Positions 25,431 to 35,393 of a stretch of 64,000 nucleotides of DNA are shown here, in pieces (within the stretch, counting starts at the first letter, position 1; the number at the start of each line of letters is the position of its first letter). A model generated the notes under the pieces. It did no database searches and was not told the DNA's origin. It worked only from the letters and a program-made list of their open reading frames with translations. The position numbers and the translations under genes are program-made. Origin of the DNA: Actinomycetota bacterium (GTDB taxonomy: Bacteria; Actinomycetota; Geothermincolia; Geothermincolales; RBG-13-55-18); NCBI GenBank assembly GCA_003598015.1, contig QZKE01000053.1:52435-116434 (forward strand), written 5' to 3'.

Positions 25431-27869
25431 GTGAAAGGATCGGCGAGGTTGGAGAAAGCGTTCAGATGGCTGGCTACCGCCAGCGAGAAAAAGCCCTGGA
25501 TAGTCATGGGAGCCATCCTGCTGGTGACGGTGTTGGCGTTCGCGGGCATGACGCGGCTGCACCAGGAATACGGCTACAAGATAATGCTCCCCAAGAATAA
25601 AGAGTCCGTTCAGACCATGGAGGAGCAGGAGGACATCTTCGGGGGTGTCTCGGAAGAGACGGTGCTGCTGCAGGCCGAAGACGTCTTGCGGGGGGATATC
25701 CTGCGCAAGGTGGCGGGATTCCGGGGATTCCTGGCGGAGAAACCGGATATGATCGGCCATTTCATCACCGAGGTCATCACTCCCCTGGACAGCATGGTCT
25801 TCTTCGATACGAGCTGCGATACCCCTCAACCCGCCGATGGGGGAAGAGTCCCCCTGTCCTCCCGGGTAGATGAGCTCAACGACGGGGAACTGCAGCAGCA
25901 GGCGGAACTGAACCTCGCATACTCTCGCATGCAGGCGGAAAAAGCCGGCCTGCCGGGAGGAGGTTCGCGCTACGTCTCCCAGCATCGCGATGCGCTCCGC
26001 ATAACCGGCAGGCTCGACCCCGGCATGAAGACCAACGTGCAGATGGGCCTGGCGACCCCCTTCGAGGATTACACGCGGGAGTACTTCGGCGTACTTCCCG
26101 CTACCGATACCTACATCACCGGCTATGCCTCCACGAACAAGGACTCCAACGAGAAGACCATGAAGGACACCGGGTTCCTGTTTCTCATGGCCATGGTCTT
26201 CATCGTCATGGTCCTGTTCATCACCTTCCGCAGGGTATCCGACATCCTACTCACCCTGCTGGTAATCATCCTTACCATTATCTGGGTATTCGGATTTGCG
26301 GGGTGGGTCGGGTTTCCCTTCAGCTACAACAGCTCGGGTATCATGCCGCTGCTGCTGGGCATAGACATCGCCTATGCCATCCACGTCCTCACGCGTTATT
26401 ACGAGGAGCGGCGCAAGGGGGGTGATCCCCAGGGATCCGCCGTGACCTCGGTGGTCACCGTTGGTGTGGCCGTCTTCCTCACCGCCGCCACTACCGCCTT
26501 CGGGTTTGCCTCCTTCGGGATCTCCAACATGCCGCCCATCCAGCAGTTCGGAGCCCTGTGCGTGGCGGGAGTTATCTTCGCATTCATCCTGGCGGTGACC
26601 CTGCTGCCCGCCTCGCTGGTCCTGCGCGACCGCCGCGGCAGGGCACGGGAGAAATGGGATCGCAAGGAAGAGAAGATGGCCGACAGGTGGAAGTCCTCCC
26701 TCTTGGATCGGGTCCTCGTCAAGATAGCCGTCCTCTCCGAGCATCACCGCCTGGCGGTCGGCGTCTCCACCGTCATCGTCATCGCGGCCTGCATCGTCCT
26801 CGGATTCCAGGTCTCCACCGAGGCCGATATGACCAAGATGATGCCCCAGGACATGCCCTCCAGGGTGGCCTCGAGCAAGGTCGAGGAGGCTTTTGGAGGG
26901 CAGGATATCGCCTACTCCCTGGTCAAGGGGGACATCCTGGAGCCGGAAGACCTGCTTTCCATGCTGGAGTTCGAGGACCTCATCTCGTCCTCGCATTACC
27001 TCAACGAGGCCGGAGAACCTCTCATCCTGAGGGATAGAGTGGTCAGTATCGCGGACATCGCGCTGCAGGCAGGCGGCGGCACCATACCCGCCACTCGCGA
27101 GGAAGTGATCGCATCCCTTCTAACGCTGCAGAAAAACGGCGGTGCGGGCGGCAACGAACTCGTCAGCGACGACCAGATGACGGCGATGATCACCGCCCGG
27201 GTGAGCCGGGGAAGCCAGGAAGATATGGCACATATCGCCGAGGTCATGCGCGGCGCCGCCGACCAGGTCACCATGGATAACCCCGCCATCACCATTAGCA
27301 ACAGCGGTTTTCCCATCCTCATCAACGACATCATGGGCACGCTGGTGCCCACCCAGCTCAAGACCTCCGGCTTGGCGCTGCTGCTCTGCACCCTCGTCGT
27401 CATCCTCGTGTTCAAGTCGTTCTTCTTCGGGTTGGCGGCCACCAGCGTGGTCTTCATCAGCATCGCCGTCGAGCTTGGGTGCCTGGCCATCCTGGGCTGG
27501 CCTCTGGACTTCATGACCGTGATGGTCTCGTCCCTGGTCATCGGGGCGGGCATAGACTTCGGCATACATGTCACCCACCGCTTCCGCGAGGAGTGGCATC
27601 GCGGCGGAGTTGAAATAGACGAGGCCATGCGGCGCACCGTGACCAACGTCGGCAAGGCGCTGCTTGCCGCGGCGGTGACCACTGCGGGCGCCTTCGCCAT
27701 CATCGCCACCTCCAGTATCTCCTACATGCGCCGCTTCGGAGGTATAACCGCGATATCCCTCGTCGTCGCCCTGCTCTCATCCCTGCTCGTTCTCCCCTCC
27801 CTGCTCGCCTGGAGGGCGCAGAACACGGAGAAGAAGCACGCCGGCCGGCGGGACGAGAGCCAGCCTTGA
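25431..27869 (+). CDS. RND-superfamily (MMPL-type) transporter
   Basis: This 812-residue protein has the duplicated RND layout: an N-terminal membrane segment, a large extracytoplasmic loop, a block of five helices (FLFLMAMVFIVMVLFITF, IDIAYAIHVLTRYYEE), then the same pattern again (GAGIDFGIHVTHRFREEW). It resembles the MMPL/hydrophobe-exporter or sterol-sensing-domain-like branch often called 'efflux RND permease', which moves lipids or hydrophobic compounds. No membrane-fusion partner is adjacent. The start may be GTG 25431 or TTG 25449; the latter has AAAGGA at good spacing. A hairpin terminator follows the stop. Confidence 0.87.
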   Translation: MKGSARLEKAFRWLATASEKKPWIVMGAILLVTVLAFAGMTRLHQEYGYKIMLPKNKESVQTMEEQEDIFGGVSEETVLLQAEDVLRGDILRKVAGFRGFLAEKPDMIGHFITEVITPLDSMVFFDTSCDTPQPADGGRVPLSSRVDELNDGELQQQAELNLAYSRMQAEKAGLPGGGSRYVSQHRDALRITGRLDPGMKTNVQMGLATPFEDYTREYFGVLPATDTYITGYASTNKDSNEKTMKDTGFLFLMAMVFIVMVLFITFRRVSDILLTLLVIILTIIWVFGFAGWVGFPFSYNSSGIMPLLLGIDIAYAIHVLTRYYEERRKGGDPQGSAVTSVVTVGVAVFLTAATTAFGFASFGISNMPPIQQFGALCVAGVIFAFILAVTLLPASLVLRDRRGRAREKWDRKEEKMADRWKSSLLDRVLVKIAVLSEHHRLAVGVSTVIVIAACIVLGFQVSTEADMTKMMPQDMPSRVASSKVEEAFGGQDIAYSLVKGDILEPEDLLSMLEFEDLISSSHYLNEAGEPLILRDRVVSIADIALQAGGGTIPATREEVIASLLTLQKNGGAGGNELVSDDQMTAMITARVSRGSQEDMAHIAEVMRGAADQVTMDNPAITISNSGFPILINDIMGTLVPTQLKTSGLALLLCTLVVILVFKSFFFGLAATSVVFISIAVELGCLAILGWPLDFMTVMVSSLVIGAGIDFGIHVTHRFREEWHRGGVEIDEAMRRTVTNVGKALLAAAVTTAGAFAIIATSSISYMRRFGGITAISLVVALLSSLLVLPSLLAWRAQNTEKKHAGRRDESQP

Positions 27870-27876
27870 ACGCATG

Positions 27877-27906
27877 AAAAGGGCCGCCCCGAGGCGGCCC
27901 TTCTGC
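27877..27906. terminator. Bidirectional intrinsic terminator
   Basis: AAGGGCCGCC and GGCGGCCCTT form a perfect 10-bp stem with a four-base loop between the convergent RND gene and the radical-SAM gene. On the minus strand it is followed by TTTT, on the plus strand only by TTCTGC, so it probably ends the radical-SAM transcript best. Confidence 0.75.
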
Positions 27907-27920
27907 ATGGTCTTGACCTC

Positions 27921-29270
27921 TCAAGCCGTGCCGCTTTCCGCGATGGTGGAATAGTCCTGGTATCTCTCCATCCAGGCCTCATCCGCCAGGCGGCCGTATT
28001 CCTCACCGTAGGCGTCGAGGTCGGGTGCCAGGTCGGTGATGATCCCCTCCGCCTCGGGGTGGGTAGCGTGTGCGCCGCACTTCGCTACGCATTCTCTGAG
28101 CACGTGGGGATGGTCGATGATCATACACGGGCGCAGCAGGTTGGGATGGTAGGGAACGCGCTCTCGGATGGACGTGAAGAAATCCGATTCCAGCGCCTCC
28201 GACAGGGATTTGTCCTTGATGTTGTCCACCGCGAAATGGACGAAGACGCAGGGTTCCACGTCACCGTTCTGGTTGATGTGGAGGTACTGGCGTCCCGACG
28301 CCAGGCATCCTCCCACCAGGGGTCCGTCGCACCAGAAATCGGATATGAGTGCCCTCTTCTCCTGGCGCATGCGCGTTATGCGCTCCAGCCGCTGAATGCG
28401 CTGCTCCGGCGTGGTCATCAGCTCCAGTGAGGGGCGCGTGCCGATGGGCATGTACTGGAAGTACCATCCGATGAAGCAACCCTTCTCGTCCATGTAGTAA
28501 TCCACGAAGTCCTCGCTGGTGAGCATGTCGCTGTTGAAGCGGGTGACGGTGGCGGAGAAACCGAAGAGTGCTTGCGCCTCTTTCAGGTTATCCATGGCCT
28601 TTATGACCTTGGAGTACACGCCCTCGCCCCTCCTCGCGTCCGTCTCCTCCTTGTAGCCCTCAACCGATATGCAGGGTATTATATTGCCCATCTCCGCTAT
28701 CTGTGTAGCCAGTTTGCGGTCGATGAGGGTCCCGTTGGTGTACACCTGGAAGGTGACATCGTGGTGTTTCCTGCACAGGTCGAGCAGGGGCTTGTAGGAG
28801 AAGGGCTCACCCCCGGAGACGACGATGAAGTAGATGCCCATCTCCTTGGCCTCGGTGAGAATGCGGTCCATGACCTCCCTGGGGAGATCGTCTTTTTTGG
28901 AGTACATGCCCGCGTAGCACCCCACGCACTTGAGATTGCAGCGCATGGTGGGGCTTATGACCAGGAGTAGAGGCGGGCTGTAGCCATGCTCCTTCTCGTA
29001 TGCCTCACGTGCCCTCGCCTTGTAGAAAAGGGCATCGGTGAGGAAGTTGATGGCCCCGCGGCGTACGTTCTTGTGCAGATCGGGCAGGCGGTTCTTTATC
29101 TGCAGGATAAGGGTTCTGACAAACTCCTGCCCATCCGGCCACTTAACATTGCCCACGAACTTCTCGGCGAAGCTGAGCAGCTTGTCGTCGGGGATGTTGG
29201 GAAGAACGAAGATTAAGCCGTTGATCGTCTTCTTGATAGCGTAATCCCTTATCACGGATACATCCGGCAA
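27921..29270 (-). CDS. Radical SAM/SPASM-domain protein
   Basis: Residues ~1-100 are helical, then comes the radical-SAM site CNLKCVGC (CxxxCxxC, ~residue 112) with VVSGGEPF, and a C-terminal SPASM-like region with several cysteines (EPCVFVHF, LRPCMIIDHPHVLRECVAKCG). Such proteins modify peptides, cofactors or lipids, using auxiliary iron-sulfur clusters. The ORF track starts at GTG 29306. I prefer TTG 29270 because AAAGGAGGTG lies 8 nt before it, giving 449 residues. No small precursor peptide gene is visible next to it. An AT-rich upstream region carries a repeat also present at nrdR. Confidence 0.88.
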   Translation of the reverse strand: MPDVSVIRDYAIKKTINGLIFVLPNIPDDKLLSFAEKFVGNVKWPDGQEFVRTLILQIKNRLPDLHKNVRRGAINFLTDALFYKARAREAYEKEHGYSPPLLLVISPTMRCNLKCVGCYAGMYSKKDDLPREVMDRILTEAKEMGIYFIVVSGGEPFSYKPLLDLCRKHHDVTFQVYTNGTLIDRKLATQIAEMGNIIPCISVEGYKEETDARRGEGVYSKVIKAMDNLKEAQALFGFSATVTRFNSDMLTSEDFVDYYMDEKGCFIGWYFQYMPIGTRPSLELMTTPEQRIQRLERITRMRQEKRALISDFWCDGPLVGGCLASGRQYLHINQNGDVEPCVFVHFAVDNIKDKSLSEALESDFFTSIRERVPYHPNLLRPCMIIDHPHVLRECVAKCGAHATHPEAEGIITDLAPDLDAYGEEYGRLADEAWMERYQDYSTIAESGTA

Positions 29271-29440
29271 TTTATTCACCTCCTTTCCGTTATGTTCTTT
29301 TCGCACATCATCTCCTTAGGCGTATGAATAACAGAGGGTCGGCAAACGGTTCATGATTACCTTATCCCCACTTCCTCTAAACATATAACAGGATAAGACT
29401 TCTACGGTTACTCCCGTGTGCCTATCTATATATTACATGG

Positions 29441-29459
29441 ACTATAACATGGATATAGT
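29441..29459. promoter_or_regulatory. Inverted repeat upstream of the radical-SAM gene
   Basis: ACTATA and TATAGT flank ACATGGA as a perfect 6-bp inverted repeat. The preceding bases (29433-29447) form a 15-base word, TTACATGGACTATAA, that also occurs at 484-498 in the nrdR promoter. It may be a shared promoter or regulator site; the radical-SAM start is about 170 bp away. Confidence 0.35.
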
Positions 29460-29503
29460 TCTGGACCTGAACGCGAACACCTCCCTTGTATGGGCTCCAT
29501 CTC

Positions 29504-30421
29504 TCAAGCACGGGGATGAGCCTTGAGATACGATTCCCTTACCCTGGATTTGCTCACGTGTGTATATATCTGGGTCGTGCTGATGCTGGCATGTCCCAGC
29601 AGCTCCTGTATGTATCTGAGATCGGCGCCGTTCTCGAGCAGATGGGTGGCATAGCTGTGGCGCAGGGTGTGCGGGGTCATCTTCTCCTCGAGACCCACCC
29701 GCCGGGCGTATTTCTTCACCAGTTCCCAGGCGCCCTGGCGGGTCAGCCGACCTCCCCGTTGATTGAGGAATACCGCCCTCTGGCTGTCGCTGCGGGCAAA
29801 CCTCGGCCTGCCTCCACCCACATAACGCCGCAGGGCCTCTGCGGCGGCGTCCCCTATGGGCACCACCCGCTCCCGCGCTCCCTTGCCCAGCACGCGCATC
29901 TCTCTGTCCGCCAGATCCATATCCTCGACGTCCAGGCCTGTCAGCTCGGATATACGAATACCCGTCCCGTACAGGGTCTCCAGGATGGCCCTGTCCCGCA
30001 GCCCCGCAGGATCCTCCACCATGGGCTGCTCGAGCAGCCTGGCCACTTCCTCCTGGCTCAGCACCCTGGGCAGGGTAAGGCCATGACGCGGGTAGGGCAG
30101 GTCCGCAATGGGAATCCCTCCGTAGTCACCCTCCTCCACCAGGAAGCGCTGAAAGCTCCTCAGGGTGGCGGTCATGCGGGCCAGGGAGCGCGGTGAGAGG
30201 CCGCGGCCGCACTGTTCCTCCATGAAGAGGGTTATCTCCTCCCGCTCTACTTCCTCCGGAGACGACTTTCCTCTCCGGGAGATGAAATCGACCCACCGCC
30301 GCAGGTCCCTGCCGTATGCCTCAACCGTGCGTGGTGAAAGCCCTCTCTCCACCTTGACATAAGCGAGGTAATCGGCGGCAAGGGCGGGCCAGGCGGTCTC
30401 ATCGGGATGTTTGCCTCGCAT
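29504..30421 (-). CDS. xerD: Tyrosine recombinase XerD/XerC
   Basis: The 305-residue protein has the N-terminal SAM-like DNA-binding domain (LAYVKVERGLSPRTVEAYGRD) and the catalytic domain with Arg in LYGTGIRISELTGL, the HTLRHSYATHLLENGAD block, GHASISTTQIYTHV containing His and the nucleophile Tyr. It is a housekeeping chromosome-dimer resolvase by length and motif spacing; no phage genes are near. It follows ald by 36 bp and may share its transcript. XerC versus XerD cannot be settled by eye. Confidence 0.9.
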   Translation of the reverse strand: MRGKHPDETAWPALAADYLAYVKVERGLSPRTVEAYGRDLRRWVDFISRRGKSSPEEVEREEITLFMEEQCGRGLSPRSLARMTATLRSFQRFLVEEGDYGGIPIADLPYPRHGLTLPRVLSQEEVARLLEQPMVEDPAGLRDRAILETLYGTGIRISELTGLDVEDMDLADREMRVLGKGARERVVPIGDAAAEALRRYVGGGRPRFARSDSQRAVFLNQRGGRLTRQGAWELVKKYARRVGLEEKMTPHTLRHSYATHLLENGADLRYIQELLGHASISTTQIYTHVSKSRVRESYLKAHPRA

Positions 30422-30457
30422 TGTCTTCCTCCCCCGGAATTCCCCCGCGCACCCTCC

Positions 30458-31606
30458 CTATTCTCCAAAAAGTTGTCCGCTGGCGAAGCCTATGGGGAGT
30501 ATGTGGTCCAGGGGCTCGTATTCCAGTCCGTGTGCATCGGCAACGGGCCGGGAAGTCACCCGGCCCTCGATGACATTTACCCCCTTCGCCAGGCTCGCAT
30601 CGCAGCTCACCGCCTCTATCAATCCCAGTTCGCAGATCTCGAGCGCATAGGGCAGCGTAACGTTGGTGAGGGCGAAGGTGGAGGTCCTGGGAACCGCGCC
30701 GGGTATGTTTCCCACACAATAATGGAGCACTTCGTGTTCGAGATAGACGGGGTCGGAATGTGTGGTCATCCTGGAGGTCGTGATGCAGCCACCCTGATCG
30801 ACGGAGATATCCACTACCACGGAACCGGGGCGCATACTGTGCACGGTACCCTCGTCCACCAGCACGGGGGTCAGGGCTCCGGGTATGAGAACCGCCCCTA
30901 TCACCAGGTCCGCCTCCCTTACCATCTCCTTCACGTTCATCTTGTTCGAGACCAGCGTGGTTACGCGCCCATGCAGGATATGTTCGAGATAACGCAGTTT
31001 CTCCAGGCTCTTGTCCATGACGATGACATGGCCGTCCATACCGGTGGCCAGGATCGCCGAATGCGAACCTACTATCCCCGCCCCCAGTATGACCACGTTG
31101 GCCGGAGGAACCCCGGTGGCGCCACCCAGGAGCATTCCTCGCCCCCCATTCATCTTCTCCAGATAATGCGCTCCCACCTGTGGCGCCATGCGTCCCGCGA
31201 CCTCGCTCATGGGCGCGAGCAGTGGCAGGCTCCCATCCGGTCGCTCCACCGTCTCATACGCCACGGCGGTAACGCGGCGCCTTATCAATTCCTTGGTGAG
31301 CTCCTCATGGGCGGCAAGGTGCAGGAAGGTGAACACGATGTGACCCTGCTTCAGCAAGGGGAATTCCTCCGGCTGCGGCTCTTTGACCTTGAGGATCAAT
31401 GCCGCTTCGCTATAGACATCCTCCACGCCGGGCATGATAACCGCCCCCGCTGCCTCGTAGTCATGGTCGCGTATACTGGATCCCGCGCCGGCATCCCTCT
31501 CGACCAGGACCCTGTGGCCCTCGATCACCAGTTCGTGGGCTCCCTGCGGGGTCAGGGCCACGCGGTACTCCTGGTCCAGGACCTCCCTGGGCACTCCTAC
31601 GATCAT
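30458..31606 (-). CDS. ald: Alanine dehydrogenase
   Basis: Ald reversibly deaminates L-alanine to pyruvate with NAD+. Family motifs are [20 protein letters not shown] at the N-terminus, LILKVKEPQ with the substrate Lys, [10 protein letters not shown] with the catalytic His, and the Rossmann motif [19 protein letters not shown], then [18 protein letters not shown] start at ATG 31606, preceded by GGGGAGGGAGAG; the track ORF overruns into the Nudix gene. At 382 residues it is normal. Neighbouring M20 peptidase and Nudix genes suggest an amino-acid salvage context. Confidence 0.95.
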   Translation of the reverse strand: MIVGVPREVLDQEYRVALTPQGAHELVIEGHRVLVERDAGAGSSIRDHDYEAAGAVIMPGVEDVYSEAALILKVKEPQPEEFPLLKQGHIVFTFLHLAAHEELTKELIRRRVTAVAYETVERPDGSLPLLAPMSEVAGRMAPQVGAHYLEKMNGGRGMLLGGATGVPPANVVILGAGIVGSHSAILATGMDGHVIVMDKSLEKLRYLEHILHGRVTTLVSNKMNVKEMVREADLVIGAVLIPGALTPVLVDEGTVHSMRPGSVVVDISVDQGGCITTSRMTTHSDPVYLEHEVLHYCVGNIPGAVPRTSTFALTNVTLPYALEICELGLIEAVSCDASLAKGVNVIEGRVTSRPVADAHGLEYEPLDHILPIGFASGQLFGE

Positions 31607-31674
31607 CTCTCCCTCCCCAATCAGGCCCGGGCCCCACGTGGCGGCCGCATGCGGCGCGCGGCCCCCGGCGCCCC

Positions 31675-32232
31675 TCAATCCTTTACCGTATACCCGCCCC
31701 CCAGGAGCAGGGAAGCCAGGGCCAGGCCGCAGATGGTCTTGGAATCCTCGATCTCTCCTCTCGCGATCATGGACAGCGCCTCCGCCAGCGGCACCCGCAT
31801 GATCTCCAGGAACTCATCCTCTTCCGGGGCGGCTTTGCCGCGGTGCAACCCCCTGGCCAGGTAGAGATGGAGCGTCTCGTTGCTGAACCCGGGTGAGGTG
31901 AAGAAGACGGCGAGCCCCTCCCACCTGTCCGCGCTGTACCCTATCTCCTCCATCAGCTCGCGACGGGCGCAGTCCAGCGTATCCTCCCCCGCAGCCAGCT
32001 TCCCGGCCGGGATCTCCACCAGGTCTCTGCCCGTAGCGTGGCGGAACTGCCTGACGAGGAATACGTGGTCTTCTTCATCGAGTGCCACCATGCCCACGGC
32101 TCCCCAGTGCAGAACTACTTCCCTCTCGGCCTCCCTGCCGTTGGGCAGTCGCACTCTATCGAGATAGACGCGGATGACCTTGCCCTCGAAGACCGCCTTG
32201 CGCTCCAGCGTTTCGTGCTCCTCGCCGTTCAT
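31675..32232 (-). CDS. Nudix hydrolase, ADP-ribose pyrophosphatase-like
   Basis: The Nudix box is intact: GEDTLDCARRELMEEIGY. The upstream LVRQFRHATGRDLVEIPAGKL is the typical ADP-ribose pyrophosphatase pattern. These enzymes split ADP-ribose to AMP and ribose 5-phosphate. Length is 185 residues. The start overlaps the M20 peptidase stop as ATGA, so the two are coupled. Confidence 0.92.
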   Translation of the reverse strand: MNGEEHETLERKAVFEGKVIRVYLDRVRLPNGREAEREVVLHWGAVGMVALDEEDHVFLVRQFRHATGRDLVEIPAGKLAAGEDTLDCARRELMEEIGYSADRWEGLAVFFTSPGFSNETLHLYLARGLHRGKAAPEEDEFLEIMRVPLAEALSMIARGEIEDSKTICGLALASLLLGGGYTVKD

Positions 32233-33356
32233 CTATCGCTCCTCAAGCGTCCGGAAGCGGATGCGATCTCACTACAGAAACGCACCAGCTTGTGTAACTC
32301 CGGCACGTCTATGTACTCATAGGTAGTGTGTGGTTGCCTGGCGCCTATGCCCAGCACCACCGATTTTATGCCGCATGCGTTCATCACGTTGGCGTCGCTT
32401 CCCCCACCCGAGCTCACGACCTCGATCCTCATGCCCATCGCCTTGCCGGCTTCATCCGCCAGGAGGATCAGGGGATCACCGGGATCGATGCGATAGCCGT
32501 CATAGACGCGTTCTACACTGACATCCACCCCCACGCCGACCGCCACCTCGGCCTCCATCGCCGCCCGCAACATGGATTTTCTCTGGTCCTCCAGCTTCTT
32601 GGGATCCAGGGAGCGCACTTCCCCCTGTACTACCGCCTTGTCCGGTACGATATTCACCGCCCGGCCTCCCTCGATCACCCCGATGTTGGCCGTGGTCTCA
32701 CTGTCTATACGGCCCAGGTGCATAAGGCTTATGGCCCAGGAAGCGCCATAGATGGCATTGGTTCCCTTCTCGGGCTCCACTCCGGCGTGGGCTGCTTTAC
32801 CCTTGAAGATAAACTCCAGGTTGTCCTGGGTGGGAGACGCGTTTATTACCTCGCCTACGCCCCCCGCGCCATCCAGGACGAAGGCATGCCGGGCCGCGAT
32901 GCGATCCCATTCCAGGTTGCGTACCCCCTGCAGTTGTGCCTCCTCGGCTACGGTGAGGACGATCTCGATCACCCCGTGTTGCAGCACGCCCTCGGCCGAG
33001 AGACGCATTATCTCCATGATGGCGGCCACACCTGCCTTGCAATCGGCACCCAGTATCGTCTCCCCCCCCGACAACACCCGCTCCCCCTTCACCACGGGTT
33101 CAACGCCGTTTCCGGGGCTCACCGTATCCAGATGGGAGCTTAACAAGAGTGGTGGCGCATCCACACCGGTGCCCGGCATCCTGATGTAGACGTTTCCGGC
33201 CTCCCCGCCGATGGCCTTTCCCGCATTATCCATATAGGATTCGAATCCCGCCTCTCGCGCCGCTTGCATGACGAAATCGGCCACCGCGGCCTCGTGATAG
33301 GTCTCGCTGTCGATCCTCACCAGACCAAGAAAAGTGTCTAGTATCCTGTCCTGCAT
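32229..33356 (-). CDS. M20-family metallopeptidase (PepT-like)
   Basis: This 375-residue protein shows the two-zinc aminopeptidase pattern: LLSSHLDTVSPG gives the first His and Asp, GADCKAGVAAIMEI the bridging Asp, TVAEEAQLQGVRNL the catalytic Glu pair, and a late metal His region. The dimerisation domain includes AHAGVEPEKGTNAIYGAS. It resembles tripeptidase/PepT2-like exopeptidases acting on small peptides in the cytoplasm (no signal peptide). It heads the M20-Nudix-ald-xerD run. Confidence 0.88.
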   Translation of the reverse strand: MQDRILDTFLGLVRIDSETYHEAAVADFVMQAAREAGFESYMDNAGKAIGGEAGNVYIRMPGTGVDAPPLLLSSHLDTVSPGNGVEPVVKGERVLSGGETILGADCKAGVAAIMEIMRLSAEGVLQHGVIEIVLTVAEEAQLQGVRNLEWDRIAARHAFVLDGAGGVGEVINASPTQDNLEFIFKGKAAHAGVEPEKGTNAIYGASWAISLMHLGRIDSETTANIGVIEGGRAVNIVPDKAVVQGEVRSLDPKKLEDQRKSMLRAAMEAEVAVGVGVDVSVERVYDGYRIDPGDPLILLADEAGKAMGMRIEVVSSGGGSDANVMNACGIKSVVLGIGARQPHTTYEYIDVPELHKLVRFCSEIASASGRLRSDR

Positions 33357-33504
33357 GTCCGTGCACTCCTCTCAGCTACGCTCCCCAGCGCCATTACCTG
33401 GTCGCATGGACGAAAACGGCATGGCGAATTGACATATCTTCCCATATAGCGTCGAACGTCCTCCAAGCCCCGTTCCGCCTCCGCCCGGGCTTGGCCCATG
33501 AGGG

Positions 33505-35145
33505 TCAGCCGACAACCTTGAGGTTGGGTGATTCCTCCTGGCCGAGGCGCCGCCTCAGAGCCGCTCCTATGAAATCCCGGAAGAGAGGATGCGGCCGGTT
33601 CGGCCGTGACTTGAACTCCGGGTGGAACTGGCCGGCGATGAACCAGGGATGGTCCTCCCGCTCGATGATCTCCACCAGCCTGCCGTCCGGGGAGAGCCCG
33701 GAGAACACCAGGCCCGCTTCCTGCAGTACGGTGCGGTAGTGGTTGTTCACTTCGAAACGGTGGCGGTGGCGTTCGTATATGACCTCTTCGCCATAGCACC
33801 TGAAGGCCAGCGAGTTCTCGTCCAGCTTGCACGGGTAGAGGCCCAACCGCATGGTCCCCCCCATCTCGTCGACATCCCGCTGGCTGGGGAGGAGGTCGAT
33901 CACCGGGTCCGGTGTCGCCGGATCGAACTCCGAGCTGTTGGCCTTCGTGAGTCCGCAGAGGGTGCGTGCCGCCTCGATTACCGCGCACTGCAGCCCGAGG
34001 CAGATGCCCAGGAAGGGTACGCCGTTCTCGCGCGCGTAGCGGACGGCTTCCACCTTGCCGTCGACACCGCGCACCCCGAAGCCACCGGGGATGAGTATGC
34101 CGTCCATCTCCGCAAGCAACGAACCCGCGTTTTCCGGCGTGATATCATCCGAGGTTACCCACCTGATATCCACGTTGGATGAGTGCGCGAATCCTCCGTG
34201 CTTCAGGCTCTCGATTATGGAGAGATAGGCATCTATGAGGTCGACGTACTTCCCCACCACCGCGATGGTCACCTCGTGTGTCGCCGACTTGATCCTCCGC
34301 ACCATCTCCTCCCACTCGGAAAGGTCCTCCTCGTGGCCCTCCAGTCCCAGGTGGCGAGCCACGAAATCCCCCAGGCCTTCGGCGTGGAGGAGCAGGGGCA
34401 CCTCGTAGATGCAATCGGCGGTATGAGCGGATACCACCGCGTCGATGTCTATATCGCAGAGGAGCGATATCTTGTCCTTCAGATCGACCCCTATGGGTTC
34501 CTTGGAACGGCAGACGATGGCGTCCGGTTGAATGCCCATGGAGCGCAATTCCTTCACGCTGTGCTGGGTGGGCTTTGTCTTCATCTCCTTCGTCGTCTCC
34601 AGGAACGGCACCAGGCTTACATGGATATACATCACGTTCTCGGGACCGACGTCCTTCTTGAACTGGCGGATTGCCTCCAGGTAAGGCAGGCTCTCGATGT
34701 CGCCCACCGTCCCGCCTATCTCGGTGATGACCACATCCACCTCGCTGGAGCGGGTGAGACGCAGGATGCGCTCCTTTATCTCGTTGGTCACATGAGGTAT
34801 GACCTGTACCGTGCCGCCCAGGAACTCACCCTTGCGTTCCCGGGTGATGATGGACCAGTAGACGCTGCCGGTGGTTACGTTATTCTCCCTGCCCAGGTGT
34901 TCGTCCACGAAACGCTCGTAGTGTCCCAGGTCGAGGTCGGTTTCGGTGCCATCGTCGGTCACGAAGACCTCGCCGTGCTGAAAGGGGTTCATGGTGCCCG
35001 GATCGACATTGATATAGGGGTCCATCTTCTGCATGGTCACCCTGAGCCCGCGTGTTTTGAGCAGCCGCCCGATGGAAGCGGCGGTAATCCCCTTTCCGAG
35101 TGAAGACGAAACCCCCCCCGTCACGAAGATATATTTCACCGGCAT
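33505..35145 (-). CDS. pyrG: CTP synthase
   Basis: PyrG aminates UTP to CTP using glutamine. The synthetase domain begins [17 protein letters not shown] and contains [25 protein letters not shown]. The C-terminal class I glutamine amidotransferase has the nucleophile Cys in [14 protein letters not shown] and the HPE triad end in [13 protein letters not shown] start at ATG 35145, nine bases after GGGAGG, giving 546 residues; the track extends nine codons further. A promoter, palindromic hairpin and terminator lie upstream, suggesting leader control. Confidence 0.97.
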   Translation of the reverse strand: MPVKYIFVTGGVSSSLGKGITAASIGRLLKTRGLRVTMQKMDPYINVDPGTMNPFQHGEVFVTDDGTETDLDLGHYERFVDEHLGRENNVTTGSVYWSIITRERKGEFLGGTVQVIPHVTNEIKERILRLTRSSEVDVVITEIGGTVGDIESLPYLEAIRQFKKDVGPENVMYIHVSLVPFLETTKEMKTKPTQHSVKELRSMGIQPDAIVCRSKEPIGVDLKDKISLLCDIDIDAVVSAHTADCIYEVPLLLHAEGLGDFVARHLGLEGHEEDLSEWEEMVRRIKSATHEVTIAVVGKYVDLIDAYLSIIESLKHGGFAHSSNVDIRWVTSDDITPENAGSLLAEMDGILIPGGFGVRGVDGKVEAVRYARENGVPFLGICLGLQCAVIEAARTLCGLTKANSSEFDPATPDPVIDLLPSQRDVDEMGGTMRLGLYPCKLDENSLAFRCYGEEVIYERHRHRFEVNNHYRTVLQEAGLVFSGLSPDGRLVEIIEREDHPWFIAGQFHPEFKSRPNRPHPLFRDFIGAALRRRLGQEESPNLKVVG

Positions 35146-35193
35146 ATCATCTGACCTCCCCATCCTTGTCATCGCTTCACCGCCTTATTCTGC

Positions 35194-35232
35194 AAAAAGA
35201 GACGGAATCCCTACTCGAGCCAGGGATTCCGT
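35194..35232 (-). terminator. Intrinsic terminator in the pyrG leader
   Basis: On the minus strand a perfect 11-bp stem (ACGGAATCCCT with AGGGATTCCGT) and nine-base loop is followed by CTCTTTTTGC. It lies about 50 nt before the pyrG start and downstream of a promoter-like pair, as expected for an attenuator. It could instead end the znuACB transcript. GCAGAATAA occurs as a direct repeat on both sides of the hairpin. Confidence 0.75.
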
Positions 35233-35255
35233 TATTCTGCTTTCGCGGGATTCAT

Positions 35256-35274
35256 CCGGCCTATCGATAGCCGG
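35256..35274. promoter_or_regulatory. Palindromic leader hairpin upstream of pyrG
   Basis: CCGGC and CCGG flank the perfect palindrome CTATCGATAG. In the predicted pyrG leader this would form a hairpin just before the terminator stem. It could be a pause or antiterminator element. Function is inferred from position only. Confidence 0.4.
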
Positions 35275-35315
35275 TCACCTCCCGGTCTTCGTTTTCTCCT
35301 TCCGCCACTGACCCC

Positions 35316-35345
35316 AGTATATCTCAAGGCTGCCGCGCCCTTCAA
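35316..35345 (-). promoter_or_regulatory. Putative pyrG promoter
   Basis: On the minus strand TTGAAG (35340-35345) and TATACT (35316-35321) are 18 bp apart. The bases after the -10 are GGGGTC, giving a G-rich initially transcribed region. The resulting leader would be about 160 nt and contains the hairpin and terminator described separately. Confidence 0.5.
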
Positions 35346-35393
35346 TACGCCTGTCCCTCGCCCACGGATCCTGTGATGCAAGCGCGCAAGCTC

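Noticed and set aside
30407-31864. 485-residue plus-strand ORF opposite ald
   Set aside because: Antisense shadow of the alanine dehydrogenase and Nudix genes.
35185-35240. GCAGAATAA direct repeats flanking the pyrG terminator as a target-site duplication
   Set aside because: Nine bases is weak, and the 38-bp hairpin between them is adequately explained as a terminator.
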